Source: Nocardia shimofusensis NBRC 100134
GTDB taxonomy: Bacteria > Actinomycetota > Actinomycetes > Mycobacteriales > Mycobacteriaceae
Direction of reading: 5' to 3'
DNA length: 64,000 bases
Assembly (NCBI RefSeq): GCF_001613125.1
Contig: NZ_BDBT01000012.1
Coordinates: forward strand, 1-64,000
Shown here: piece by piece, positions 1 through 9,523 of the stretch
Position numbering within the stretch: the first letter of the stretch is position 1
Layout: the number at the start of each line of letters is the position of its first letter
Program-made: the position numbers and the translations under genes
The notes under the pieces: model-generated
The model's input: the letters and a program-made list of their open reading frames with translations, nothing else
Told to the model about the DNA's origin: nothing
Database searches by the model: none

Positions 1-2316
1 TGCGGGTTTGTCGCCCTCGGTCGCTTTCGCGGTCGCCGCCTCGGTGGTTCGGGCGGTCGCGGCCTCGGCGGGTTCGGTGGTCGCGACCTTGCGGGTGCGA
101 CGGCGGGGAGTGGTCGGCCCGTCCGCTGCGCTTGCCTCGGCGGCACGGGCGGTGCGCTTGCGCGGCGCACGTTCGACCGGCTCGGCGAGGGCCTGCGCGA
201 CCTCGGCGTCCGCCGATTCCGCCTCGGCCGGCGTGGCCGCGGCCGCCGGAGCGGTCGCAGCGGTGTCGACGGTCGCAGCGGAATCTGCGGCCGCAGTGAC
301 AGTCGCCGTGTCGGTGGTCGCGGTGTCGGTGGTCGCGGTGTCGGCCGCCTTGGTGGCACCCGTACGACGACGAGTCCGGCGACGGGGCGCCTCGACCTCC
401 GATGCGCCCGCCGCATCCGTTGCCCGGACCGAGTCGTCCACGGTCGTCGCGGCGTCCGAGACGGTCGCCACAGCAGCGGAATCGACGCCCTCGTCGAACG
501 ACTCGGCTTGTGCCACCGCGAGATTCGCTACATCCGCATCGCTCGCCGGGGCGTCGGCACGCGGAGCGGCGCCGTCGGAAGCCGAGGTTTCACTCCGGGG
601 CACTGCCTCGCTCGACGTCACGGCGTCGGTCTGGGACACGGTAGCGGCCCGCGCACCGGCGTCGGCCGATGTCGAATCGTTCGCGACCGCCGAATCACCC
701 TGCGTACCATGGGTATTCGTACCGGAGCCGCCGCGACGGCGCCTGCGCCTGCGGCGAGCCGGAGCTTCGCCGGTGTCCGTCCGATCGCCTTCGGTGCGCG
801 CTTCCGCGACCGAGCTATCGGCGGCCGGAGTGTCGGCGGAGACGCGTTCGGCGGTGTCGGCTGCCGAGGTCCGGCTGTTCTCGGTGGTCTGCGACTCGTC
901 GAGCGGCTTGCCGCGCAGGGTCCGCTTGCGGTTGCGCTTGCGCGGTGCGCGGGCGGGGCGCTCCTCCACCACGGCCTCGGCTTCGCGGACGCGCGGGGCC
1001 TTGCGCACGGTGCCGGTGATGCCCTCGGGAATACCGAGGTCGGCGAACAGGTGCGGCGAGCGTGAGTACGTCTCCACCGGCTCGGGGATGCCGAGGCCGA
1101 GGGCGGTGTCGATGCTTGCCCAGCGGTTGAGTTCGTCCCAGTCGATCAGCGTGATCGCGACGCCGGTGCGGCCCGCGCGACCGGTCCGGCCGATACGGTG
1201 GACGTAGGTCTTCTCGTCCTCGGGGCACTGGTAATTGATGACGTGGGTGACGTCGTCGATGTCGATGCCGCGCGCGGCCACGTCGGTCGCGACCAGCACG
1301 TCGATGGCGCCCTTGCGGAACTTGTCCAGCGCCTTCTCGCGCTGCACCTGGTTGAGGTCGCCGTGCACCGCGCCGACCGCGAATCCGCGTTCGGCCAGGT
1401 CGTCGGCAACCTTCTGAGCGGTGCGCTTGGTGCGGGTGAAGATCATGGTGGCGCCGCGGCTGTCGGCCTGCAGCACCCGCGCCACCAGTTCGGCCTTGTC
1501 CAGCGCGTGCGCGCGGTAGACGAACTGGGCGGTGCGGTCGTGCACCGCGGAATCGTGCGGCTCCTCGGCCCTGATGTGGGTGGGCCGGGTGAGGAAGGTG
1601 CGGGCCAGGGTGATGATCGGGCCGGGCATGGTGGCCGAGAACAGCATCGTCTGGCGCTGCGCGGGGACCATGGTGAGGATGCGCTCGATATCGGGCAGGA
1701 AGCCCAGATCGAGCATCTCGTCGGCCTCGTCGAGGACGAGCACGCCGATCTTGCCGAGGATCAGGTGGTTCTGCTTGGCCAGATCCATCAGCCGGCCGGG
1801 GGTGCCGACGACCACGTCGACGCCGTCGCGCAGCGCGGCGATCTGGGAGTCGTAGGGGCGGCCGCCGTAGATCGCGGAGACCTTCAGGGCGCCCTTGTGG
1901 TTGCGCAGGTACTTGGCCGCGCGCTCGAGATCCTCGGTGACCTGGATGCACAGCTCGCGGGTGGGCACGATGACCAGCGCGCGCGGGGTGCCGTCCAACG
2001 GCGTGGTGCCCGAATCGGCGGTGGCCACGCGATGCAGCAGCGGGACGCCGAATCCGAAGGTCTTGCCCATACCGGTGCGGGCCTGACCGATGAGATCCTC
2101 ACCGGCCAGCGCCAGCGGAAGGGTGAGTTCCTGAATTGCGAATGTACGTTCGATACCCCGCTCGTCGAGCGCGCGGACGATTTCCTCGCGCACTCCCAAT
2201 TCGGCGAAAGTCGGGGCGGTATGCGTGGTGTCCAGTTCGGCCGTCACCAGGGTGTCCGTCAGACCTGGTTCCTGCTCGACAGTGATCTTGCTCAGGATCG
2301 TGCCTTTCCTCGTCAT
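1..2316 (-). CDS. rhlE: DEAD-box ATP-dependent RNA helicase (RhlE-like), 3' end beyond window
   Basis: RNA helicase that unwinds RNA duplexes using ATP, likely in RNA decay or ribosome assembly. Visible motifs: ARTGMGKT (residues 79-86), PTREL, GTPGRL, the DEAD box near residue 195, SAT, ARGIDIDDV and HRIGRTGRAG near residue 372. After about residue 440 follows a tail rich in Ala, Thr, Glu and Arg with RKRNRKR and RRRRRRRRGG clusters, probably a disordered RNA-binding extension; it is still open at base 1, so at least 772 residues are present. The ATG at 2316 is the first in-frame start before the conserved core; its Shine-Dalgarno is poor and a downstream GTG is possible. Matches M. tuberculosis Rv3211 in position. 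Confidence 0.93.
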   Translation of the reverse strand, partial: MTRKGTILSKITVEQEPGLTDTLVTAELDTTHTAPTFAELGVREEIVRALDERGIERTFAIQELTLPLALAGEDLIGQARTGMGKTFGFGVPLLHRVATADSGTTPLDGTPRALVIVPTRELCIQVTEDLERAAKYLRNHKGALKVSAIYGGRPYDSQIAALRDGVDVVVGTPGRLMDLAKQNHLILGKIGVLVLDEADEMLDLGFLPDIERILTMVPAQRQTMLFSATMPGPIITLARTFLTRPTHIRAEEPHDSAVHDRTAQFVYRAHALDKAELVARVLQADSRGATMIFTRTKRTAQKVADDLAERGFAVGAVHGDLNQVQREKALDKFRKGAIDVLVATDVAARGIDIDDVTHVINYQCPEDEKTYVHRIGRTGRAGRTGVAITLIDWDELNRWASIDTALGLGIPEPVETYSRSPHLFADLGIPEGITGTVRKAPRVREAEAVVEERPARAPRKRNRKRTLRGKPLDESQTTENSRTSAADTAERVSADTPAADSSVAEARTEGDRTDTGEAPARRRRRRRRGGSGTNTHGTQGDSAVANDSTSADAGARAATVSQTDAVTSSEAVPRSETSASDGAAPRADAPASDADVANLAVAQAESFDEGVDSAAVATVSDAATTVDDSVRATDAAGASEVEAPRRRTRRRTGATKAADTATTDTATTDTATVTAAADSAATVDTAATAPAAAATPAEAESADAEVAQALAEPVERAPRKRTARAAEASAADGPTTPRRRTRKVATTEPAEAATARTTEAATAKATEGDKPA

Positions 2317-2865
2317 CGCGTCACGCGCGCACGAGGCGTGGGGCGGACCGGCCGGTCCGCGACGACCACGTATCCGCCTGTGATGTTCACCGTGGCCGCT
2401 GCCGGATGTCGCTGGCCCGTCGTGATCGACGGCGGGCGGTGGGCGCTTTCGGCCCGGAGCAATCGGCGCGGCGCGAGGGTGATGCGGATCTGGTGCGCGC
2501 ACATTTCCGGACTGCGAAACGCATCCTGTCCACCTGGTGTCACCGCCGCGGTCATCGGTGTACGGACCGCTGTTCGGCGTGACTTCGAGGTGGACTCGGG
2601 AACGAAATTCTCCGCAGTCCGCCTTGATTGTAGCGTGATAATGTGCAGCCCCCGAATTTCCGGGCCGGTCGATTTTCGGCAAATGATCACCGACGCGCTA
2701 TGCGGAACGGATTCACCGTGCGCGACAGGTGAATTCGGAGGGACCCGGGCTGCGCGGGCGGGCCTCGGCACGGCCGGGGAACGCGCCTGTCCGCCCCTGT
2801 GGCCTGTCACTGTCCGCGACGGTGGCCCGCGTCTGTCTGCGACAGTCTGTGAGACATTCTTGGGC
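2317..2865. other. Non-coding stretch between rhlE and the hydrolase gene
   Basis: No convincing gene is seen in these 549 bases; the open frames lack ribosome sites and family resemblance. The part around 2570-2700 is less GC-rich. On the minus strand a TACAAT hexamer (plus-strand 2627-2632) could be a -10 box for rhlE, which would give that mRNA a leader of about 300 nt. This is inference. Confidence 0.4.
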
Positions 2866-3924
2866 GTGAGCATCGCAGACACCGTCACCCTCGCCGCCCG
2901 CAATGCCTGGGCACTGACCTTCGGTCCCGGCGTCGAAGCGCCCGAGCCCACCGCGTCGACGGTGCTCTGGGATCAACCGCATCGGCAGCTACGCCGATTC
3001 GAGCGCGACGAGGCCCGCGACGGCGCCGCGGCCGCGCAGCCGCCCGTGCTGCTGGTGCCCCCGCTGGCCGCGCCCGCGAGCTGCTTCGACCTGCGACCGG
3101 ATCAGAGCCTGGCCCGCTTCCTGCTCGGCACCGGGCGCACTCCGTACCTGGTCGACTACGGCGAGATCGGCTATGCCGACCGGCGCATGGGCTTCGAGGA
3201 CTGGATCGACGACATCCTGCCCGATGCCGTTCTGCGGACCAGCGCCGATGTCGGCGGAGCGCCCGTCGATCTGGTCGGCTGGTCGATCGGCGGCACGCTG
3301 TCCCTGCTCGCCGCCGCCGCGCACGCGCACCTGCCGATCCGATCCATCACCGCGGTCGGTTCGCCACTGGACTACGACAAGATGCCGGGCATGGGTTCGG
3401 TGCGCACGGTCGCCAGGATCGACGGCGGGCGCACTGTCTCGACCGCCGTGCGCGCCACCGGCGTGCCCGCGCCGCTGACCCGCGCCGCCTATCGGGCCAC
3501 GGCGTGGAACCGGGAACTGACCCGGCCCTGGTTCGTCGCCAGCAATATCGCGCGCACCGAATCGCTGGCCAAGATGGAGTCCATCGACCGGTTCATGGCC
3601 GCGATGCCCGGCTACCCCGGCCGGTTCTACGCGCAGTTGTGGGAACGGCTGGTGCTGGCCAATGACATCGGCCGCGGCGGACTGAGACTGCGCGGCAGGC
3701 GGATCGCGCTGTCGGAGGTGAACGCGCCGGTTTTGCTGATCGGCGGCACCACCGACGTGATCACCCCGGCGAAGGCCGTGGCGGCGGGCGCACGGTTGCT
3801 GACCGGCGCCCCGTTCGTCCGCTACGACACGGTGCCCGGCGGTCATCTCGGCATTCTCACCGGCGAAACCGCACGCGAGACCACCTGGGCCCAGCTGGAG
3901 AAGTTCCTCGCCGAAGTGTCCTGA
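2866..3924 (+). CDS. Alpha/beta-fold hydrolase, PHA-synthase-like
   Basis: Predicted 352-residue alpha/beta hydrolase of the group related to poly(3-hydroxyalkanoate) synthases. The nucleophile elbow reads GWSIGG (around residues 143-148), so a serine stands where true PhaC enzymes usually have cysteine; the acid residue probably lies in GGTTDVITP and the catalytic histidine in PGGHLG near the C-terminus. A hydrolase or acyltransferase is therefore more likely than a polymer synthase. The GTG at 2866 precedes SIADTVTLA and is the last start upstream of the conserved region; the frame stays open far upstream but that part is antisense to rhlE. The substrate is unknown. Confidence 0.75.
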   Translation: MSIADTVTLAARNAWALTFGPGVEAPEPTASTVLWDQPHRQLRRFERDEARDGAAAAQPPVLLVPPLAAPASCFDLRPDQSLARFLLGTGRTPYLVDYGEIGYADRRMGFEDWIDDILPDAVLRTSADVGGAPVDLVGWSIGGTLSLLAAAAHAHLPIRSITAVGSPLDYDKMPGMGSVRTVARIDGGRTVSTAVRATGVPAPLTRAAYRATAWNRELTRPWFVASNIARTESLAKMESIDRFMAAMPGYPGRFYAQLWERLVLANDIGRGGLRLRGRRIALSEVNAPVLLIGGTTDVITPAKAVAAGARLLTGAPFVRYDTVPGGHLGILTGETARETTWAQLEKFLAEVS

Positions 3925-3978
3925 GCGACACCGGCGCCCCGCGGGCGACACGGGAGCTATCGTCCGTCCCGCGGGGGC

Positions 3979-3984
3979 TACGCT
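3979..3984 (+). promoter_or_regulatory. Putative -10 box (TACGCT) of a leaderless gene
   Basis: TACGCT ends 7 nt before the ATG at 3992 and there is no Shine-Dalgarno. This fits a leaderless transcript starting at or next to the start codon, a common arrangement in actinobacteria. Confidence 0.45.
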
Positions 3985-3991
3985 GGGCGGC

Positions 3992-4726
3992 ATGGGAGCA
4001 CAGTCATCCGCAGCGGTCGGTGTCTCGTCATCCGACTCGAGTTCGCAGTCTGTCTCGTCCTCGCGGAGTCAGGCGAATCCGCCGATCGCCGCCGACCATC
4101 CCGGCGTCACCGAACTGTTCGCGGTGCTGGCCTACGGTGAGATCTCCGCGTTCTACCGTCTCGCCGAGGAAGCCGAACTCTCCCCGTCGCTGCGCGGGAA
4201 AGTCGCGGTGGCCGAGATGGCGGCTTCGGAGATGGCCCACTTCCGGACCCTGCGCGCCGCGCTGAGCGAGCGCGGCGTCGACGTGTTCGACGCCATGGCG
4301 CCCTACGTGCGGCCACTGAGCGCCTATCACGCCTCCACCGACCCCTCGACCTGGCTCGAGTCGATGGTGAAGTTCTACGTCGGCGACGGCATCGCGGCGG
4401 ACTTCTACACCGAGATCGCGGGCGCGCTCACCCCCGAGGTGACCGCGATCGTGCGTGACGTGCTCGCCGAGACCAGCCACTCGGAGTTCGTCGTGGAAGA
4501 GGTGCGCCGGGCGGTGCGCGACAACCGCTCCGAGCGCGACCGGCTGACCCTGTGGGGCAGGCGGCTGCTCGGGGAGGCGATCACCCAGGCGCAGTACGTG
4601 ATGGCCCAGCGCGACGAGCTGACCGACCTGGTGCTCGCCGTGACCGGCGATCTCAACGGGATCGGCGCGCTGTTCGAGCGCATGCAGGCCAGCCACGCCG
4701 AGCGCATGGCCGTGCTGGGCATCTGA
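3992..4726 (+). CDS. Ferritin-like fold protein (Rv3210c family)
   Basis: A 244-residue, mostly helical protein of the ferritin-like superfamily, related to the MiaE-type tRNA hydroxylase fold. After a serine-rich, probably disordered start (about 30 residues) it has repeated Glu/His positions typical of a four-helix di-iron bundle: YGEISAFYRLAEE, EMAASEMAHF and ETSHSEFVVEE. Its activity is unknown. It sits between rhlE and the DUF3107 gene exactly as Rv3210c does. A -10-like box 7 nt upstream suggests leaderless transcription. Confidence 0.8.
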   Translation: MGAQSSAAVGVSSSDSSSQSVSSSRSQANPPIAADHPGVTELFAVLAYGEISAFYRLAEEAELSPSLRGKVAVAEMAASEMAHFRTLRAALSERGVDVFDAMAPYVRPLSAYHASTDPSTWLESMVKFYVGDGIAADFYTEIAGALTPEVTAIVRDVLAETSHSEFVVEEVRRAVRDNRSERDRLTLWGRRLLGEAITQAQYVMAQRDELTDLVLAVTGDLNGIGALFERMQASHAERMAVLGI

Positions 4727-4859
4727 CGGTTCGCTGACCGCCCTGGTTCGTTGGCCCGCCCCGGGTTCGCTGAGAGCACAGCACTCCGTGTGCTCCGGGG
4801 GCCCGCGACTGCACTAGCCTGGTTCGGACAGCACAGAACTCTAGGTTCGGAGGTTGGCC

Positions 4860-5087
4860 GTGGAGGTCAAGATCGGTATTTCGGATAGCCCCCGCGAGTT
4901 GGTCATCACCAGCACACAGACGCCGGATGAGGTCGAGGCGCTGGTGTCCGAGGCGCTGAAAGGGGCCGAGGGCATCGTGAAGCTGACCGACGACAAGGGC
5001 CGCACCTTCCTGGTCCAGGCCGCCAAGGTGGCCTACGTCGAGATCGGCACCTCCACCGCGGGCCGGGTCGGCTTCGCCGCCGTCTGA
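4860..5087 (+). CDS. DUF3107 family small protein (TB9.4 / Rv3208A-like)
   Basis: A 75-residue conserved actinobacterial protein of unknown function, beginning MEVKIGISDSPRELV and ending AYVEIGTSTAGRVGFAAV. The GTG at 4860 is chosen because GGAGG (4849-4853) lies 6 nt before it; the TTG at 4854 touches the same site directly and is too close. It ends just before a strong bidirectional terminator shared with the convergent TetR gene. Confidence 0.9.
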   Translation: MEVKIGISDSPRELVITSTQTPDEVEALVSEALKGAEGIVKLTDDKGRTFLVQAAKVAYVEIGTSTAGRVGFAAV

Positions 5088-5103
5088 GCCCTGGGCCGAA
5101 AAC

Positions 5104-5145
5104 ACCGAGCCCTCGATGTTCCGGAAGGAACGTCGAGGGCTCGGT
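5104..5145. terminator. Bidirectional terminator hairpin
   Basis: Perfect 13-bp arms (5104-5116 and 5133-5145, ACCGAGCCCTCGA and complement) enclose a second 5-bp stem GTTCC/GGAAC with a GGAA loop. It lies between two convergent genes and can serve both. Confidence 0.85.
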
Positions 5146-5169
5146 TCGTCTGGTCGGTCGAGCGGCGGG

Positions 5170-5928
<759 letters not shown>

Positions 5929-6043
5929 TCAGCCGACCCGGGTGCGCGATGAGATCGCCCGCCGGTGAGATTTTTCGCAGCCTGCCGGCGCGTGCGGTAT
6001 ACGGCCGGTGGCCTCGATCGCGCACTGTGAGAACCTGGTGTCC

Positions 6044-7126
6044 GTGACCGACCGAACGGAAAGACCGTCCGGCGGCGGGCACGATGTGACCTCGGGAGTG
6101 GCATCGCGGCCGGACGCACCCGCAGGCAACGGCCGCTCCCCGGGGACCGCGACCGAACCCTGGGCGCGCCCCGACCGTTCCCGTCAACCGCTGCGCGCCC
6201 GCTGGGACCCGACTGCCGCCACCGACAACAACCGCCGCGCTCCCCGTCCTGATCGCCCGGTCAAGAAGCAGAGCGCGCTCGGCCGCTTCGTGTCCACCTA
6301 CGGCTGGCGCGCCTACGCCCTGCCGGTGCTGCTGGCCGTGACCGCGCTGGTACTGGCCGACGCGATGCGCAGCGGGGCCGGCCTGACCGCCGACGGCGAG
6401 GAACCCGGATTCGGCACACTGAGCGCGCTGACCGAGGGCGGTGTGATCGGCGCTCCGCCCGGTGACGGCTCCTTCCCCGCCGACCTGCCGACCGGCGCCC
6501 TGCCCGACGGCGGTCCCTTCACCGAGGCAGGCGCGGGACAGTGGCGGGTGGTCCCCGGCGCGAGCCCCGAGGTGGGCGCGGGAACCGAATACCACTTCTC
6601 CTACACCGTCGAGATCGAGAACGGTGTGGACACCTCGGGTTTCGGCGGCGACGCCTCGGTGGCGACGATGATCGACAGCACCCTGGCCAATCCCAAGAGC
6701 TGGGTCCACGATCCGAAATTCGCCTTCCGGCGCGTCGATTCGGGTACTCCCGACTTCCGTGTCTCCCTCACCTCGCGCCGGACCATCCGGGAGGCCTGCG
6801 GATTCGAGATCCCGATCGATTCCTCCTGCTACAACGCCGGTCTGGACCGGGTGCTGCTCTCGGAGGCGCGCTGGGTGCGCGGCGCCCTGGCCTTCGACGG
6901 CGACATCGGGTCCTACCGCCAGTATCTGGTCAATCACGAGGTCGGCCATGCCATCGGCTATCACCAGCATCAGCCGTGCGAGACCGACGGCGGGCTGGCG
7001 CCGATCATGATGCAGCAGACCTTCGGCACCGACAACGACGCCATCGCCGCTCTCGATCCGGGTGGGGTGGTGCCGATGGACAGCAAGAGTTGCCGGTTCA
7101 ATCCCTGGCCCTATCCGCGCGGCTGA
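6044..7126 (+). CDS. DUF3152 membrane-anchored protein with HExxH metallopeptidase motif
   Basis: About 360 residues. The first ~90 are polar, followed by one membrane segment (WRAYALPVLLAVTALVLADA), so the large C-terminal domain is probably outside the membrane. That domain holds NHEVGHAIGYHQH, an HExxHxxG zinc-peptidase signature, and four cysteines that could form disulfides (EACGFEI, SSCYNA, QPCE, SKSCRF). Activity is unproven. The start is uncertain: GTG codons at 6008, 6038 and 6044 are in frame and none has a strong Shine-Dalgarno. Corresponds in position to Rv3207c. Confidence 0.85.
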   Translation: MTDRTERPSGGGHDVTSGVASRPDAPAGNGRSPGTATEPWARPDRSRQPLRARWDPTAATDNNRRAPRPDRPVKKQSALGRFVSTYGWRAYALPVLLAVTALVLADAMRSGAGLTADGEEPGFGTLSALTEGGVIGAPPGDGSFPADLPTGALPDGGPFTEAGAGQWRVVPGASPEVGAGTEYHFSYTVEIENGVDTSGFGGDASVATMIDSTLANPKSWVHDPKFAFRRVDSGTPDFRVSLTSRRTIREACGFEIPIDSSCYNAGLDRVLLSEARWVRGALAFDGDIGSYRQYLVNHEVGHAIGYHQHQPCETDGGLAPIMMQQTFGTDNDAIAALDPGGVVPMDSKSCRFNPWPYPRG

Positions 7127-7246
7127 CCAGCCGGGTCGCCGCGAGGCGGACAATGGAAGAACAGCCGGGCGGTTACCGGGAAGAACAGCGCAGCCCCCGA
7201 CGTTGTACTTCGGGATTCGGCCCCCACGATTCGAGGAGTCCTGGAC

Positions 7247-8431
7247 GTGTCACTTTCGAAGTCCCTGCCGCCGCTGGTCGAGCCGGCCGCGGATCTGAGC
7301 AAGGACGAGATCGCCCGCTACAGCCGTCACCTGATCATTCCCGATGTGGGCGTGGACGGGCAGAAGCGGTTGAAGAACGCCAAGGTGCTGGTGATCGGCG
7401 CGGGCGGACTCGGGTCACCCGCCCTGCTGTACCTGGCCGCCGCCGGTGTCGGCACGCTCGGCATCGTGGAATTCGACGAGGTGGACGCGTCGAATCTGCA
7501 GCGTCAGGTCATCCACGGTCAGTCCGACATCGGCAGGCCCAAAGCCGAGAGCGCCCGCGATTCCATTCTCGAGATCAACTCGGACGTGGACGTGCGGCTG
7601 CACCAGTTCCGCCTGGAACCCGACAATGCCGTGGAGCTGTTCGCCCAGTACGACCTGATCCTGGACGGCACCGACAATTTCGCCACTCGTTACCTGGTCA
7701 ACGATGCCGCCGTGCTGGCGGGCAAGCCGTATGTCTGGGGTTCGATCTACCGGTTCGAGGGCCAGGCCTCGGTGTTCTGGGAGGACGCCCCGGACGGCCG
7801 CGGCATCAACTACCGCGACCTCTACCCCGAGGCGCCGCCGCCCGGCATGGTCCCCTCCTGCGCCGAAGGCGGCGTGCTCGGCGTGCTGTGCGCCTCGATC
7901 GGCTCGATCATGGTCACCGAGGCGATCAAGCTGATCACCGGCATCGGCGAACCGCTGCTGGGCAGGCTGATGGTCTACGACGCACTGGACATGACCTACC
8001 GGACCATCAAGCTGCGTCGCGATCCGGAACGTCAGCCGATCACAGAGCTGATCGACTACGAGGCGTTCTGCGGTGTGGTGTCCGAGGAAGGCCAGGCCGC
8101 CTCCGCCGGGTCCACGATCACCGCGAAGGAACTCGAGGACCTGATCGACTCGGGCAAGGGCATCGAGCTGATCGACGTGCGTGAGCCGGTCGAGTGGGAC
8201 ATCGTGCACATCGAGGGCGCCACGCTGATCCCGAAGGATCGCATCCTCTCCGGCGAAGCGCTCTCCGAACTGCCGCAGAACCGGCCGATCGTGCTGTATT
8301 GCAAGACCGGTATCCGCTCGGCGGAAGCGCTGGCCGTGCTCAAGAGCGCCGGGTTCGCCGACGCCACCCATATGCAGGGCGGCATCGTGGCCTGGGCCAC
8401 CCAGATCGACCCGTCGCTGCCGGTTTACTGA
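7247..8431 (+). CDS. moeZ: Adenylyltransferase/sulfurtransferase MoeZ
   Basis: A 394-residue E1-like enzyme that adenylates the C-terminus of small sulfur carriers and loads sulfur onto them, feeding molybdopterin and CysO-dependent cysteine synthesis in mycobacteria. The N-terminal ThiF/MoeB domain shows GAGGLGSP (residues 51-58) for ATP; the C-terminal rhodanese domain (about 290-394) has the persulfide loop CKTGIRSAEA with its cysteine near residue 352. The GTG start follows GAGGAGT. It supports the molybdoenzyme NarG elsewhere in the window. Corresponds to Rv3206c. Confidence 0.95.
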   Translation: MSLSKSLPPLVEPAADLSKDEIARYSRHLIIPDVGVDGQKRLKNAKVLVIGAGGLGSPALLYLAAAGVGTLGIVEFDEVDASNLQRQVIHGQSDIGRPKAESARDSILEINSDVDVRLHQFRLEPDNAVELFAQYDLILDGTDNFATRYLVNDAAVLAGKPYVWGSIYRFEGQASVFWEDAPDGRGINYRDLYPEAPPPGMVPSCAEGGVLGVLCASIGSIMVTEAIKLITGIGEPLLGRLMVYDALDMTYRTIKLRRDPERQPITELIDYEAFCGVVSEEGQAASAGSTITAKELEDLIDSGKGIELIDVREPVEWDIVHIEGATLIPKDRILSGEALSELPQNRPIVLYCKTGIRSAEALAVLKSAGFADATHMQGGIVAWATQIDPSLPVY

Positions 8432-8516
8432 CAGCTCCCGCACCACCCCGGACCTCGGCAGATCACGGACGCTGCACCCACGGCGCGCCGCGCTGAATCG
8501 GGCGCCGTCACGGCGT

Positions 8517-8522
8517 TAACGT
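8517..8522 (+). promoter_or_regulatory. Putative -10 box (TAACGT) of a leaderless gene
   Basis: TAACGT ends 7 nt before the GTG at 8530; no ribosome binding site is present. Confidence 0.45.
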
Positions 8523-8529
8523 ACGAGTC

Positions 8530-9390
8530 GTGACCACCCCCGACAGCACGGAACCACCCGAGCACGTGCGGTCCACGTTCGGTCTGCGTGGGTTCGCGCC
8601 GGTCTGTCTCGGCGACTGGGAGGGTGGCTGGCGCTGTGGCGACGTGGTGCTGACGCCGGTCGCCGACCACGCGAGAGCCGCATGGTCCGCGCGGGTCCGG
8701 GAGACGCTGCGGGTGGACGGTCTGCGGCTGGCGCGTCCGGTGCGCGCCACCGACGGCAGGTACGTGGTGTCGGGCTGGCGCGCCGACACCTATCTGCCCG
8801 GCACCCCGCAACCACGTCACGACGAAGTCGTCTCGGTGTCGCTGCGGCTGCATCAGGCCACCGCGGGCCTCGAGCGCCCCCGGTTCCTGGCACAACCGCC
8901 CGTCGCGCCCTGGGTCGAGGTGGACATCTTCGTCGCGGCCGACCGCGCCGCCTGGGAACAGGTGCCGCTGCGCAGCTTGCGCGCGGGCGGCATCGCCACG
9001 CCCAGCACGCCCGACGGCCATCGCAGCCTGGAACTGATCGGTCAGCTGGCCACGCTGCGCAAGCAGGTGCGGACACCGCCCCAACTGGTGCACGGCGACC
9101 TGTTCGGCACCGTGCTGTTCCAGGGCGCCGAGGTGCCCGGCCTGTCCGACATCGTCCCGTACTGGCGTCCCGCCCCTTGGGCGGCAGGCGTCGCGGTGGT
9201 CGACGCGCTGTCGTGGGGCGGCGCCGACGACGGCCTGCTCGAGCGCTGGTCCGATCTGCCCGAATGGCCGCAGATGTTGTTGCGCGCGGTCATGTTTCGG
9301 CTCGCGGTGCACGCGCTGCACCCGCGTTCGACGCCCGAGGCGTTCCCGGGATTGGCGCGCACCGCGGACATGGTCCGCTTTCTGCTCTGA
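8530..9390 (+). CDS. TIGR02569 family protein (Rv3205c-like), kinase-fold
   Basis: A 286-residue actinobacterial protein of unknown function. PQLVHGDLFGTVLF resembles the catalytic loop (HGDxxxxN) of aminoglycoside-phosphotransferase-type kinases, but the usual asparagine is replaced by Val or Leu, and a second acid appears in GLSDIVPYWRP; kinase activity is doubtful. It follows moeZ as Rv3205c does. Start chosen at GTG 8530, just after a -10-like box, so the transcript is probably leaderless. Confidence 0.82.
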   Translation: MTTPDSTEPPEHVRSTFGLRGFAPVCLGDWEGGWRCGDVVLTPVADHARAAWSARVRETLRVDGLRLARPVRATDGRYVVSGWRADTYLPGTPQPRHDEVVSVSLRLHQATAGLERPRFLAQPPVAPWVEVDIFVAADRAAWEQVPLRSLRAGGIATPSTPDGHRSLELIGQLATLRKQVRTPPQLVHGDLFGTVLFQGAEVPGLSDIVPYWRPAPWAAGVAVVDALSWGGADDGLLERWSDLPEWPQMLLRAVMFRLAVHALHPRSTPEAFPGLARTADMVRFLL

Positions 9391-9450
9391 GGCGGGCGAA
9401 CCGGCCTGCGCGGCAGGTGCGGATCGTCCGATCCGGCAGAGCGCGCGAGA

Positions 9451-9478
9451 ATGCCGCGCCGGGAGACCGGCGCGGCAT
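9451..9478. terminator. Bidirectional terminator hairpin
   Basis: Perfect 12-bp stem ATGCCGCGCCGG (9451-9462) and complement (9467-9478) with loop GAGA, between two convergent genes. Confidence 0.75.
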
Positions 9479-9523
9479 CGGTCGACAGAGAGGACTCTTC
9501 GGTTCAGAACCGGTTGGGAGACA

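Noticed and set aside
1198..2865. Long plus-strand open frame running into the hydrolase gene
   Set aside because: It is antisense to the clear DEAD-box helicase; only the part from GTG 2866 has family resemblance.
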